A stretch of DNA of 64,000 bases from positions 12,462,501-12,526,500 of the forward strand of contig JARFIW010000170.1 of assembly GCA_036346225.1 (NCBI GenBank), written 5' to 3'. The translations under genes and the position numbers were made by a program. How positions within the stretch are numbered: position 1 is the stretch's first letter; each line of letters opens with the position of its first letter. A model generated the notes under the pieces. It ran no database searches. It was not told the origin of the DNA and worked only from the letters and a program-made list of their open reading frames with translations. This DNA is from Platerodrilus igneus. Taxonomy: Eukaryota; Arthropoda; Insecta; Coleoptera; Lycidae. This document shows, piece after piece, positions 1 to 11,000 of the stretch.

Positions 1-960
1 TGAAATGCTGAAATTTTTATTACAATAATTCTAAACTAACTGCATAATATTTAACGAGTAGGTCCCAATGTGTCCATTACCAGAATGAACTGTTTAACAG
101 ACGAAGTTTTTTCTGGAGTTCCTCAAGGCTCCATTTTCAGTCCACTTCTTTTCTTATGCTTCATTAATGACTTACCATCTTCTTTAAAAGGCAATTGTAA
201 TGTCATTCTATATGCTGACGATACCACCCACTATAATCAGCATGAGGATATTGTACAACTGGTACCTAATAGCGAGAGATGTCTCAATGAATAATTATCT
301 AATGGTAACAAGTTAGCCCTCAATAGGGATAAAACGAAATAAATGATTTTTTCGTTGAAAAATGACTTGCTTAATGTGGAGCAATCTGTTAGTTTTTTTG
401 ATGTCACTTTGAATAGTAAATTAAGGGACACTGGCTGTGATTTGCTTTGCAAAAAAACTTTGCCGAACTATTTACTTCGTAGATTCTTTAGACAGATCAG
501 TTTCACTTGATGTTTTTACTGTCTTCTTATCATGGCATGCTCCACTGTCATATTTCGTATGCGATAATTGTTTGGAGTCACTGTAGTGCCGCTTCACGGG
601 TATTCAAGCTTCAACATAGAGTTGTTCGTATTATATATAATATTGTGTACCTTGATAACTGCCGTAACTGTTTCATAAAATTTAAAATTTTAACTTTGTC
701 CGGCCCATTTATTTTACAATGCTTACTTTTTGTTAAAAAACAAATTTTGCAATATCAGCACCATTGCGATATTCATCAATTTGACACCCACTCTAAGGAT
801 AAATAGTTGTATCTTACCATAGACTGAGTAAAAGCAGAAATGGTCCCAAATATTTCAGTTGTATCTTTTACAACAGACTTCATGCTAGCATAAAGGATTT
901 GCTCGTTAATCAATTTAAAATAGATTTAAAAAGGTTTGTGCTGGATCTTTTAGATTGCCT
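1..960 (+). mobile_element. 3' fragment of a non-LTR retrotransposon (LINE)
   Basis: Translation at 70-294 shows reverse-transcriptase motifs: GVPQGS followed by the catalytic YADD (in LYADDTTHY). After frame breaks, 507-806 encodes the typical C-terminal region of an insect LINE ORF2 (a YAIIVWSHCSAASR stretch followed by RVVRIIYN), and traces continue to about 960 (RFVLDLLDC). Stops and frameshifts make it non-functional. The 5' part lies outside the window. Its RT differs from the LINE at 11.9 kb, so it is a separate family. The clade (Jockey/CR1-like) was not determined. It most likely sits in an intron of the carboxylesterase gene. Confidence 0.8.
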
Positions 961-1045
961 GTGAGAAGATTTATGATGTTTTCTTTGTCTATCTTCTGTT
1001 GATTGTTGATTTGTTTTAAATTATATACTTTGTAAATGTAAATTA

Positions 1046-1063
1046 CACCGGGGTAAGTGGAAC
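1046..1063 (+). repeat. left terminal inverted repeat of the pogo element
   Basis: Core ggggtaagtggaac at 1050-1063 matches the inverted right end at 3591-3608; TA flanks at 1044-1045. Confidence 0.7.
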
Positions 1064-1327
1064 CCAAAAGATAAAGTTCATTATACTCTATAAATATCAT
1101 TTTTGAAGTCTGCTGGTAATGACTGCAGCAGATGGTGGGTGAGACCTTGTATAAGTTATAGAAGTAAATAAGTTTTAATATGCAAAGAAAAATTTCACAA
1201 CATGAGGCAAGTGGGACCAAGGTCTGAATTACTCATAAAACCGTCCATAAATAGCAACGGGATAAGTGTAAATGAAAGGAGGGATTTTAAAATGTAATAC
1301 AATTTAACTGTTTAAAAAATTAAGTTT

Positions 1328-3443
1328 TTAGTGAACATTGGACAAATCTACAGAAATAGAAAATGAAATCAGAACCTTCTGCCTCTTTGTCTGTACATTT
1401 AAGCCAGTTGGCTCTGGCAAAATAAATTCAATTTGGCTTCTGGAAGCTACTAAAATATTTAAGACTTTGGGAAAGTAGAATTTGTTTTCAGATTTTAGGC
1501 TCTTTCGAAGATAGCTCACTTCAACCTCTTGATGAAAGCAATTTAAGACTTTGGCCACGTACTAAACATTACCATTGCCTCCTATAATTGAGGATTTCAT
1601 CAGGACGAAATCGTTTGATTGGACCTCTCGATGAATTTGATCCTCAATGGAAGGAGGTGAGGGGTATTTCCATTCGAAATTATCGTCAGAATCTAACTGC
1701 TCTTCTGGGAAACCATGCGGCTCGTCTTTGCTGGTGTCTGAAGAGTCGTGAGGCAAATCTTTCTTTACCTATGTGCTTTACTTTCGTTTTTTACTAATAC
1801 CTCTTTGTCTTGTTTTTCTTATCTTTCAATTTCTGGATGACATTTGAAGATATTACGACAGCAGTGCCTGGACATATTTTTCTCCGTTTCTGTCGACCGG
1901 CTGATGGAGTTTGGTTAACATGCTTAAGTAGGATTGTTTCAAAAAATTGTTCACCTGTAATAGATATTCCTACTTCCTTAAGAGCATTGTCCGTATTGTT
2001 ACCGTGAATGCATGGATAGTTGTGGTTGTATCTAAAATGTCTGAATCGTGTGCAGTGCCATTTGAACATCCACAATCTGAAATGGTGTTGTCAACTGATG
2101 GAAGAGATGGGCTAGGCAAGGATGAACTTTCAGCGAGAGGAACTTGAAATCTCTTTAGTGCCGCAGCTTCAAATATTTCATTTGGAAGGATGGTATCACA
2201 TGGATAAATCACTGCCTTAGGAAACCTGTTCTTGATCGTTTCAGACTTTAGTTCTTCCCGTACTTGAGAAATTATTTTCTTTGCCACTAAATTATGACCT
2301 TATCATATTGCAGCTTTAAAGGTTTAAACACTGATAAATCCATCGGTTGCAAGAGATGGCTGTCTTACCAATGACTACTACTCGACTAGAATTGATGCAG
2401 ATACTTGTCTCGTCTATATTATAGATGCGTTTAGATGGCATATCTAAAGTAATTCCTTCGACGATTATAATTATAATAATGTTTTAAAACATTTACCTGA
2501 TATTTACTGGGCGTCGATGACCTCAGTGTGGCGGTCTTTTCTGCTATTGTCCTGCAGCGTTTGTGGATAGCGGCACCTGCGCCTACTGGCAGGGCTTCGC
2601 TGACGAGACGATAAGGATAGGTTAAAAAGATTGGAAGGAAACGCACTCACATCAACACTACTCAATAAACGGTACGATAATCATTCTTTCTCGGAAATCG
2701 GTACGATAAATCTGACGAGCTAAGTGGCGGTCCTCACCTTAAATGTCTGTCCCTTCCAACCGAGATTAACATACTTCTCCCCGCGTTCGTGGAAAGATAA
2801 AGTTCTTCTCACAACAGAACCCTGCATCAGCGCTTATGATTGCAAAGATAAGCAACTGACTTCAACATCCCGGGGTTTCACAGCATCAACAAAATTGCAG
2901 TATTCAATGGGGATTTGTCTGAATTAAAAAAAAGTCCCTAACTCTGAATTAATGAACCTAAACTTTAGCTTTAAAATAAAGCGTAACATAATATGGAAAT
3001 ATTCAGCAATAATGAATGGGTTAACACTTCTTTTTCAAGCAATCTCAGCTTGAGGCTTTTTGTGAGAAAAGCGATGGCGACGTTTGAAATTGATGAAGTA
3101 ATCATGTCCTGGAATTGAATTCTTGAATGAAGTCTTCAAGTCATTCTCTTTTATATACTCTTCTTACATGGATAAAATAATTTCTTTTTTGGATAGGCCA
3201 ATATCCCATTTTTCCATAGATTTGATGTGGGCTGCAATTTTGGTTTCAGCTTCCAGACGTATTGCTGGAGGCCTTTTGCACCTCTCAACCTTTTAACCCT
3301 TTTGAGCACGATTGCTTTTGGTATTTCATTATGTTTAGACGCTCTGTACAACATCATCTGTTTATTTCTTATTCTACTGCTTCATTTAACAGTTCTTTAG
3401 TATAAGCTGAAGGTGCTTTTTTCTTGATGTAATTGCAAACCAT
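1328..3443 (-). pseudogene. pogo-family transposase, internally deleted
   Basis: Read on the minus strand, the N-terminus (from the ATG at 3443) has the helix-turn-helix expected of pogo/CENP-B transposases: AYTKELLNEAVE, a premature stop, then MMLYRASKHNEIPKAIVLKR. Near 2400-2430 a YNIDETS stretch matches the first part of the DDE core. It is followed almost at once (about 2350) by SHLLQPMDLSVFKPLK, which normally lies some 150 residues further on, so most of the catalytic domain has been lost. 1328-1756 encodes the typical C-terminal tail (EVEVSYLRKSLKSENKFYFP). Stops and frameshifts occur throughout. It cannot be active. Confidence 0.75.
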
Positions 3444-3590
3444 TTGCACTGTTATGAAAAGAAAAAAAATTATTAGGTAAGTTTTCAATTACTTGTTTAT
3501 ATGTATTTACTGAAATAAATAAGTAAACACTACGCAAAACAAATAGTTGGGGTAAGTGGAACCTAGTTCCCATTTGCCCCTTTCTTGTCG

Positions 3591-3608
3591 GTTCCACTTA
3601 CCCCAGCC
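3591..3608 (-). repeat. right terminal inverted repeat of the pogo element
   Basis: Core gttccacttacccc at 3591-3604, inverse of the left end, followed by TA at 3609-3610. Confidence 0.7.
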
Positions 3609-4115
3609 TACTCTCAAGCATGGAGTAAGTGGAACATCGTTTTAAAAACTTGGTTTTCTAGTTAGAAACAATATATATGATTGTATATAGTTTAAGTGCT
3701 TATCACCAGCAAAGATATTATGATTCTTTTATTACAAATGCAAACAGCAAACAGTGAACATGTGGTACTCGATTGTGAAATGGGAATAAACAGTTGGCTT
3801 AAAGAAATGATGCAAACTGTGTAGCGACAGAAATCCCAAGTGTTGTCACATTTATTGCGTGCGTTGGTGTTGTTTATGCAATTCTCCCATAGATGATGCC
3901 CTTGATATTATTACAAGTTTTATTCCCATGGGTTCTACTTACCGCACATTTCCAGTTGCCCTGGTATGCCTTATTTGTGTTTTAAACTGTGATGACTAAT
4001 TGCAATTCACATTTGTGATTTGCACATGCTATAAGTTAAAAAATTTAAAATATATCGTCGCCACAATATAGCAATTAATGTATTCAAATTTATATATTGT
4101 ATCCGTCTGTTCTAG
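3609..4115. other. non-coding stretch upstream of the esterase exon
   Basis: AT-rich sequence without a convincing reading frame. It starts with another ggagtaagtggaac copy (3622-3635) and ends in a pyrimidine-containing tract and AG at 4114-4115 that serves as splice acceptor for the esterase exon. Read as intron. Confidence 0.6.
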
Positions 4116-4520
4116 CCATGGTTATACAATCCTTTCTCGCCATTTGGAGTTGTTGTTGATAAGTGGTCGCCTAATCCAATGCTACCAGAACATCCATATG
4201 TTTTACTAATAAATGGCCAAGTACAAGATCTACCATGGATATTTTCACATACTGAATCTGAAGGACTATACCCGGCAGCACGTAATACTTTATTCATATA
4301 TACACTAAAAGATACATCGTATTTGATTATTTCAGAATTTGTTTCGGATCCACAGCACTTAAAAGACATTGAGGAACAATGGAACGATCTAATGCCTCAT
4401 ATATTAGACTTTGACAATACTCTTAACATTGATGAGCAAAAAGAACTACTTCAAGAAATCAGAAACCACTATTTTAAAGGGGAGAGAGTTACAAAGGAAA
4501 CTTTTCGCACCTTAGTGGAT
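4116..4520 (+). CDS. carboxylesterase exon with catalytic Glu region
   Basis: The acceptor AG lies at 4114-4115 and the donor is GTATGA at 4521. It encodes 135 residues in phase 0, from PWLYNP to TFRTLVD, including the SEG motif. Confidence 0.85.
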
Positions 4521-5131
4521 GTATGATAATAATTTTTCATAACTGTTGTTATTATTAGCACTTCTAGGTAGTTTCAGACAGACTATTTGTAGTTGATTGT
4601 GAACTAGCAGCACGCTTACAAGCAGCCGCAATTAAATCACCAGTTTACTATTACTATTTTACATACAGAGGAACATACAGCAAATCTCAAACTTTAGCGG
4701 GCAATAACGAAAATTATGGTTAGTTCCTATTATGTATTGTAAAAACTTTATCAGAAGCTTTGTAGGTGCTGCGCATGGTGATGATACTGGATTTGTATTA
4801 GCAGGAAATGTCGATACACGATCCACACAAGGCGACAGAAATATGTGTAAATTATTAACAGATATGTGGGTGTCATTCATGGGCCACAGGTATTTGTGAC
4901 TAGAATTTGTCTAATTACTTACGCATATTTTTCAGCAAACCACAAGTACCCAGTGTAGAATGGCCTCCAGTATCTAAAAATAAGGATGATGATATACAAT
5001 ACCTGGTTATAGAATCTCCTTCAACTTTATTTATAAAATCTGCTAAGGTGCTGGGAAATAGACGCTTTTGGGAAAAATTTCCATTTAGAGAAAATAAAAA
5101 TTGTATTTCGACTGTGAAAGATGAACTGTAA
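4116..5131 (+). CDS. carboxylesterase, C-terminal half (4 exons)
   Basis: Spliced exons 4116-4520, 4568-4718, 4766-4889 and 4936-5131 give a continuous 291-residue C-terminal part of a type-B carboxylesterase; whole proteins of this family are about 550 residues. Introns are 46-47 bp with GT-AG ends and consistent phases. Exon 1 opens with PWLYNPFSPFG and contains LPEHPYVLL and SEGLYPAA, whose Glu fits the acidic member of the catalytic triad. Exon 3 opens with AAHGDD, the GxxHxxD-like site of the catalytic His. The nucleophile Ser elbow belongs to exons not seen here, presumably left of the window or lost. The motifs resemble insect venom carboxylesterase-6, FE4 and juvenile-hormone-esterase-like enzymes that hydrolyse ester substrates, often secreted; the exact substrate cannot be told. 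No frame breaks are seen in this half. It is convergent with Sec8. Confidence 0.88.
4568..4718 (+). CDS. carboxylesterase exon 2 of the visible set
   Basis: Begins VVSDRLFVVDCELAARLQ, a conserved helix of the family, and continues to NENYG; donor GTTAGT at 4719. The flanking introns are 47 bp each. Confidence 0.85.
4766..4889 (+). CDS. carboxylesterase exon with catalytic His
   Basis: Completes the split Gly codon and reads GAAHGDDTGFVLAGN, then LLTDMWVSFMGH. The His of AHGDD is the expected triad residue. Donor GTATTT at 4890. Confidence 0.85.
4936..5131 (+). CDS. carboxylesterase terminal exon
   Basis: The acceptor ttttcag ends at 4935. The exon encodes KPQVPSVEWPPVSKNK and on to TAA at 5129-5131. 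The tryptophan-rich end (VEWPPV, then RRFWEKF) is typical of the family C-terminus. Confidence 0.85.
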
Positions 5132-7891
5132 TGAGTTCATTTCTTTATAATTTAATTGTAGGTTAATTTTTATACATTACAGTGTCAGTTCTGATAATAC
5201 ATATCATTTGCAAATTACCATGTAAGGATATTATAAATTATGGTCGAGTATTAAATGATTGCATGTAAATTCAACTAATAAGCATAACACAACAGCATCT
5301 CTGTTTATACAGTTGATACAAAAATTCATTTGTGTATGTAACAGGCCGCCCTTGTATTATATTTTAAGAGTCTAGTACGGATCATGATAGGGTCGACAGT
5401 GGGAGGGAGAGTCTGTTATGTTAACAATAATGTAACTTTTCTGTAAACTTGATTGTATTTGAGTTTTGGAATGCGACTGTCTTTTATGACTGTGCAACTC
5501 TAACCAATTTGTATTTTTAAACAGAAGTTGGACAGGCGGGCCCCTCTCTAGAGAGACGAGTTTTAGCCGTTCATGAATATACATTGTTTATCGTTATTGT
5601 TAATATAGAATGCACGTGTTTCATGAAGGATGAGCACTTCGATTCCCATGCATACAAGGCTTAATTAATATTAATTTGCTTCTTAAATGCAACTGTTGGT
5701 CTTCTATTAGTGAGCAACAACATTTGAGGCAGTGCATATTCGAGGATCAACATCAGCGCGTGCTGGAAGCAGACGATCAGTTGGACTGTATCGAGTCCTT
5801 ATGAAATAATAACTCATTTATTAATGCTGCTACGTAGGGAGCGGTTGCAATTGAATATAAATAATAGATTTCGTAAACTTATTGTGTCCAAACCTTAAAT
5901 TTATAAAAATTCAAATGTCCACTTTTAACAATGTAGTTAAATTTAAAAATTGTTCAAATCATTATTAAAAATTTGAAAGGATGGAAAGTAATGATTTGAA
6001 GAGTGAGTGTGCTGCAGACAGATTACTTGTTTCAACAGGAAAAAGTAGTTTTAATATTTTATTATCGCTTAATAGGCTCCCAAAACTGATGTTTAATTAT
6101 ATGCAAAAAGGGTGTTAATCTTTAAAATTATTAATATTAAATGTATTCAATGGAGTGTATGGAGATATTCCTCTGTGCAATTTGAGGAGGAATTAATTTA
6201 AACTTGTTCCAGATGTAATTTCTCTAATGTTACGAGTGAATTTTAACTTGCCCTGAAGGGGCTCGCACCCCGTAACAATAAAAGGGGTGTGTCGGCTAAC
6301 TGCAGTGGTCCAGAGTGGGTTCCTATAGTTAAGTGTGAAAAGAAAATAAGGAAACAATAAAAAATTCCAAAAATAATAAATAACAAGGTTTTTAACTAAA
6401 ATGCTACATTATATTAACACTTACCCTAAAAGGTCTTGTTCTCGTCAATATCGAGGTGTGCCAAACTGTTTGTCGTTGCAAGCTGAGTGACGTCCTTCTC
6501 TATGTGGAAGATTGGTATTTCACATACAACGCCCTTTGGTTTAGTTATTCCTACATTCAGTCGTTACGTTTGTCTATTAAAATCAGATACTTCTCCACTG
6601 GGGTAGCTGGACCACCACAAATTATTAATCATTCATCATACATTAAATATAGTTTTCTAACATTACCTTTATCTGCAATCTGGCCCGCTGATGTTAAACT
6701 AAATCCTAAAGACAAGTGCCTAATCCAGTATGGGAAAGATTTCCTTTCTCATCCTTAATTTAAGCTTTTATGTGTAACTTCCATGATTATTAGTTTCTCA
6801 TGCATTCCAGGACATTAACCTACGAGTTGTGGTGTGCAAACCACAAACGTTGCATTCCCAGGCTATAAGAATGTAGTTGTGTAGCGGTTTTGGCTATGAG
6901 AGCATGGAAGAATAGTGGGGTGGCTACAACTCAAGAAAACTGAGCCTCTTAAAAGAAGGGACTTTATTATCAACCTTTGATGAGGATGGATGTGTAAGGT
7001 TATGTTCGGTGAAGCGATTCCCTTTCCTATACCTGTACCTTTCTATATCTAAAAACTACCCGTGCTTCGCCGTGCTAAATCTGGACCGCACCAGGATGAA
7101 ACACCAGGAACCCACTAGTCTATGACTTGACCCTGAGAAACAAGCGTTAGTAAAAACCAGGTAATCTCCACAGAAGTTGTTATTAATTTGGGTACTTCAC
7201 TCGCGAAAGTTGCTAATGCAACCAAATTTGTAGGCATAATCCTTTTTACATCAGGGTCATGCATGATTAATCTATGTCGGGGAAGTTCAATTTCACAATT
7301 TATACTGAAAGTATCGTGAATATAACAAGCATTATATTATTTTTCATTGGTTTTTATGGCGATTATAGGAATGTGTTTATTTTAATATATTGCATAAATT
7401 TGTAATTTCTATATTTTAGTAATTCTTCTTGTTCACGAACTCCCTTACCCTTAAATTCATTCCAAACAGACACTGTCTTCTTACACAGTATAAGTTATCA
7501 TTCATAATTTACAAAAGCACCCTAAGTGCAAGGAAATATTGTTTCAGGGAAACAACAAAATTGTTAGAAAACCATTAATTATTCGGTTAGTTGATCTGGT
7601 ACTTCCTCTTGAGAAAGTACACTGCTACAAGTTAATTACGACATTAACACATTAGGTGTCCAAAGTGTTGCTATAACTTGCAACTAATTAAATGGGGCGA
7701 TTTTTACTATATGTTCAGATATCCGTAGTAAGTTTATAGGATGCTTAGCATTCAAAAGAACATTACGATTTGGTAAAAATTAAACTTCAGTATGAAAATT
7801 TAAAGAAGAGTTGTAATAAATAAAAAAATTTGTAACAATAGATTGTTTTTTATAAGCAACAGTGGTATTAATATTACAATATTGTCTAGAA
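5132..7891. other. intergenic region between the convergent 3' ends
   Basis: No convincing gene. 5341-5860 is less AT-rich and could be a solo LTR or leader remnant (it begins near taacaggccgccc), but no terminal repeat partner was found. 6240-7140 has another moderately GC-rich stretch with an unassigned 100-codon open frame at 6456-6758. The rest is AT-rich and featureless to the eye. Confidence 0.5.
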
Positions 7892-7897
7892 TTTATT
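7892..7897 (-). promoter_or_regulatory. polyadenylation signal of Sec8
   Basis: AATAAA on the minus strand, about 25 bases past the Sec8 stop codon (7923-7925). The position fits, but the site is not proven. Confidence 0.5.
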
Positions 7898-7922
7898 AGG
7901 ACTTAATATCTTTCCATATTAT

Positions 7923-8090
7923 TCAAACGATAACACCTACTTCACCCAATATATCAGATAGCCTCTGATAATATTTATTTATTATATTAACATTCGTGAC
8001 ACCCTTACTACGACTAAGTAGTTGAAAGGCATTCATGTATTCTAATTCAGAAAATTCAGCTCCTTTTTCCACAACACCGTTTAAAATTTC
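7923..8090 (-). CDS. Sec8: Sec8 terminal exon
   Basis: [20 protein letters not shown] to VGVIV and a TGA stop at 7923-7925. Acceptor tatttag at 8091. Confidence 0.9.
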   Translation of the reverse strand, partial: EILNGVVEKGAEFSELEYMNAFQLLSRSKGVTNVNIINKYYQRLSDILGEVGVIV

Positions 8091-11000
8091 CTAAATAAAA
8101 CAATTGCATTACCTAAAATTTTTTTGGAAACTTACCTCTGGTGTCAAAAAGAATAACTCAAAATAATGTCGTGCATGATCTAATGCAACTTCTCTTGTCA
8201 TAGTTATATTTGTTAGCGTTTGTTGTAATGCAAATACATTTCGACACATACGCTGAATACCTGTTTCATCAATTATTTTCATATACTGTGAAGAACTAAT
8301 GAGAATTTTTGCAATTAAATGACCTAAACCTTCAAAAATGTACTAAAAAAAGAATTTTATTAACAAAACAATCAATAATTATTAAGCATACCTTGCATTT
8401 TCTAGGATGTAAACTTGATGTCATGGCTTCATCCACGTTAGCTAATACCCGACTTAGTTCTAAGACTTTAGGATCGGGTTCGTGTGTTTCTTTATTGTAT
8501 TCACTTTGAGCTAACAGGTAGTGAAAGCATTGTACTCTAACCTAAAACAAACGAAGTTATTGTATTATATACTTCGCAAGGAGAGGTCATTCGCAATGTA
8601 TGGGATGATTATCATGTCCATAAATTTGTTTACTGTCAAAAGATCGATCAGTGGAATTTTGCACATTTAGTTTGATTGAAGGACGACTTAGTTTACATTT
8701 TTAAAACGACCTTTACGAAAAAATTGTAATGTTGGCGTAAATTATTAATATAAACTTTTATAGTACTTTAATTGTATTAAAAATGCTTAATTTTTCGTTG
8801 TCCTGTACAAATAAATTTATCGATAGTTTATACAGCTGAATAGAGAATTGAAATAATTCTCAAATAAGGCATATCGACGGCTTAATCCGCAAACAAGCTA
8901 ATTCCATTGGAACACAATTTACAGTACAGTCTTTAAACTGTCTAAGCAGTTTATTTTTGCATGGACTAACCACATTCTATTTCTAATGAATTTTCTTGTG
9001 GCCTTAACTAATTAAAAACAGTTGTTAATCTAAATATCCATCAGTTTTCTTAATATTTGTGATAAATGGAGTTGGCTTATTATTCAAACAAAGATGTGTA
9101 TTGAATATATGGAGTTGACTTGGATTCATGTTGGTGGAAATGGAATAAATTTAATAATGAAGTTGCACCAAGTTATCAAAAATTTAATATAGCTATTTAG
9201 GTAAACAAAAATCAAAGATAGATAAAACTATAAAAAATTCTAAACTTAAAAAGAGCAAAATTCAAATTTGCGGTAAATTGTCGTAGAACGCATGATAGTC
9301 CAAAGGAATCGTAGTTTTTAAATCCTGAAGGTCATTATATTTTTTACTTGTTATGGACAACCTAGTTTGGTGTAAATTTGGTAATAATTGATATTCTTTT
9401 GCTTCCATTGGTTCTTGACGTTGAGGCAGCAACTGCCATTCATTTTTAAAATTTATTTTATAAGAAGTGTTACCATTTTTGCCGAGTATTGCAGTGCTCT
9501 GATAATATTAACTTTCAAATCACCCACCTTCCTCCCTGGACGAATTGATTTAAAGAATTTAGCATCTGCAAATGATTTAAAGGAGGAACGTGTAAGATAC
9601 TCTACACAGTAAAGTGTTGGATTTTTACAAGCACGTAGGCAGATATCTACATATCTGCTGGCACATTGACGGTCTTATTTCGAAGTACTTTCTCGATGGA
9701 GGCGTGCATTGAGTCCACCTCCATTTGTGTGTGCCCAATTTCGAGATATTTTTGTTGTATAGTTACATTATTCACGATTGCCACATTCCGCAATGCATTT
9801 GAAATAGTAACATTTCTATTTTGTGCGGCACATCCATCACTATAAATAATGATTTTGGTATTTAGGTTGTCCTTGTCAATCTGAGGAAGAATTTTTTCTA
9901 CAATTAGTTTCACAACAGACGAAAATTCTTCTGCAGCAACACCACCTTCAGCTTCATTCCAAAGGTAGCAGTAACCATCTTTAGTTTTGAGGTTAAAAGC
10001 ACAAAAATTGTGAACGTTTAATTTTGATTTATAATACAGTGATGAAATGTTAGATTTTGGTGCAGACGGTAATGCCTGTACATCAACTGCTAAAACAATA
10101 TCATGTTCACTATTTTTATCGTTGCATTTTCAGAACGATTATCTTCTTTTCTTGCTATATGAAGGCTCTGGTCATTGTCATTTACAAACCCTAGTTTATG
10201 TGACATGCAAAGTGCACACTCGTCTTTTTTTTTGGGTGAAAAAGACCCATATTTTCTGCTTCAAAGGTATTATAAAATTTTGCAACTGAAACTGCTGGAA
10301 CATTATTTGTAGAACTCCAAACAGAAACATGATGATCGTATAAAGCTTTTTTCGATGCCCATTCCGGTAAAAGATATTGCTTTGATGATACTTTGCGGCA
10401 ATAATGAGATTCCATTTTTGGTAGTGATTCTAAAAAATCGTTTAAACTTTTCATTTGATTCTCAAAAGGATTCTTCCGACGTTTTCTCCTGGACACTATT
10501 CCACTGACTGATTGCAATCTCTCGCTACTGCAAAATTTTCCTTTGAATCGTTTTTCCAGAGCCATACCGCAGTCTTTCCAATATTCAATGTGTTTAAAAA
10601 CATTGTTTTACACACACGGTACAATTTTTCATTTACTTTTAGATGGTATAACATAGTTTGCGATCTTTTTGAAGTAGCCCGATTCTTTTTGTCTCTTGGT
10701 CTAATTGTTGGCTGTATTTTAACAACACTGTCAATACACACTTTTTTCTCTCCCCAACTCATCAACCAGAAACCATCAAATACCCTTTTCCTGTCATTGT
10801 TGGGTATTTCTGAACATTTAATTACGCTTCCCTTTCCCTTTTTGTTTGCTGCTGTACATCTACAATGTGTTTCATTTTTCTTGAGTCTTTTGGCACTGTA
10901 TTATTCCACTTTCCACCTTGTTTTTTTACTGACGAAGTATTGTTTTCCCCTTTCTCTGTTAAAAGCATTCTGCATATCAGTCCATGTAGAATTATCTACT

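Larger units (their letters stand above)
1046..3608 (-). mobile_element. pogo/Tigger-type DNA transposon, decayed
   Basis: The left end carries ggggtaagtggaac at 1050-1063 and the right end the inverted copy gttccacttacccc at 3591-3604. Both ends are bounded by TA (1044-1045 and 3609-3610), the target duplication used by the Tc1/mariner/pogo superfamily. On the minus strand a broken transposase runs from 3443 to 1328. Extra copies of the terminal motif occur just inside and outside the right end (3549-3563 and 3621-3635). The middle (about 2480-3150) is unlike a transposase and may be a further insertion or rearrangement. Confidence 0.75.

Noticed and set aside
5341..5860. Possible solo LTR beginning near taacaggccgccc
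   Set aside because: No second copy, no clear TG...CA border and no target duplication could be found in the window.
6456..6758. 100-codon plus-strand open frame in the intergenic region
   Set aside because: No recognisable motif and no splice or promoter context; kept only as unassigned.
7050..7085. cccgtgcttcgccgtgc segment resembling a repeat terminus
   Set aside because: Not a true hairpin and not matched elsewhere in the window.
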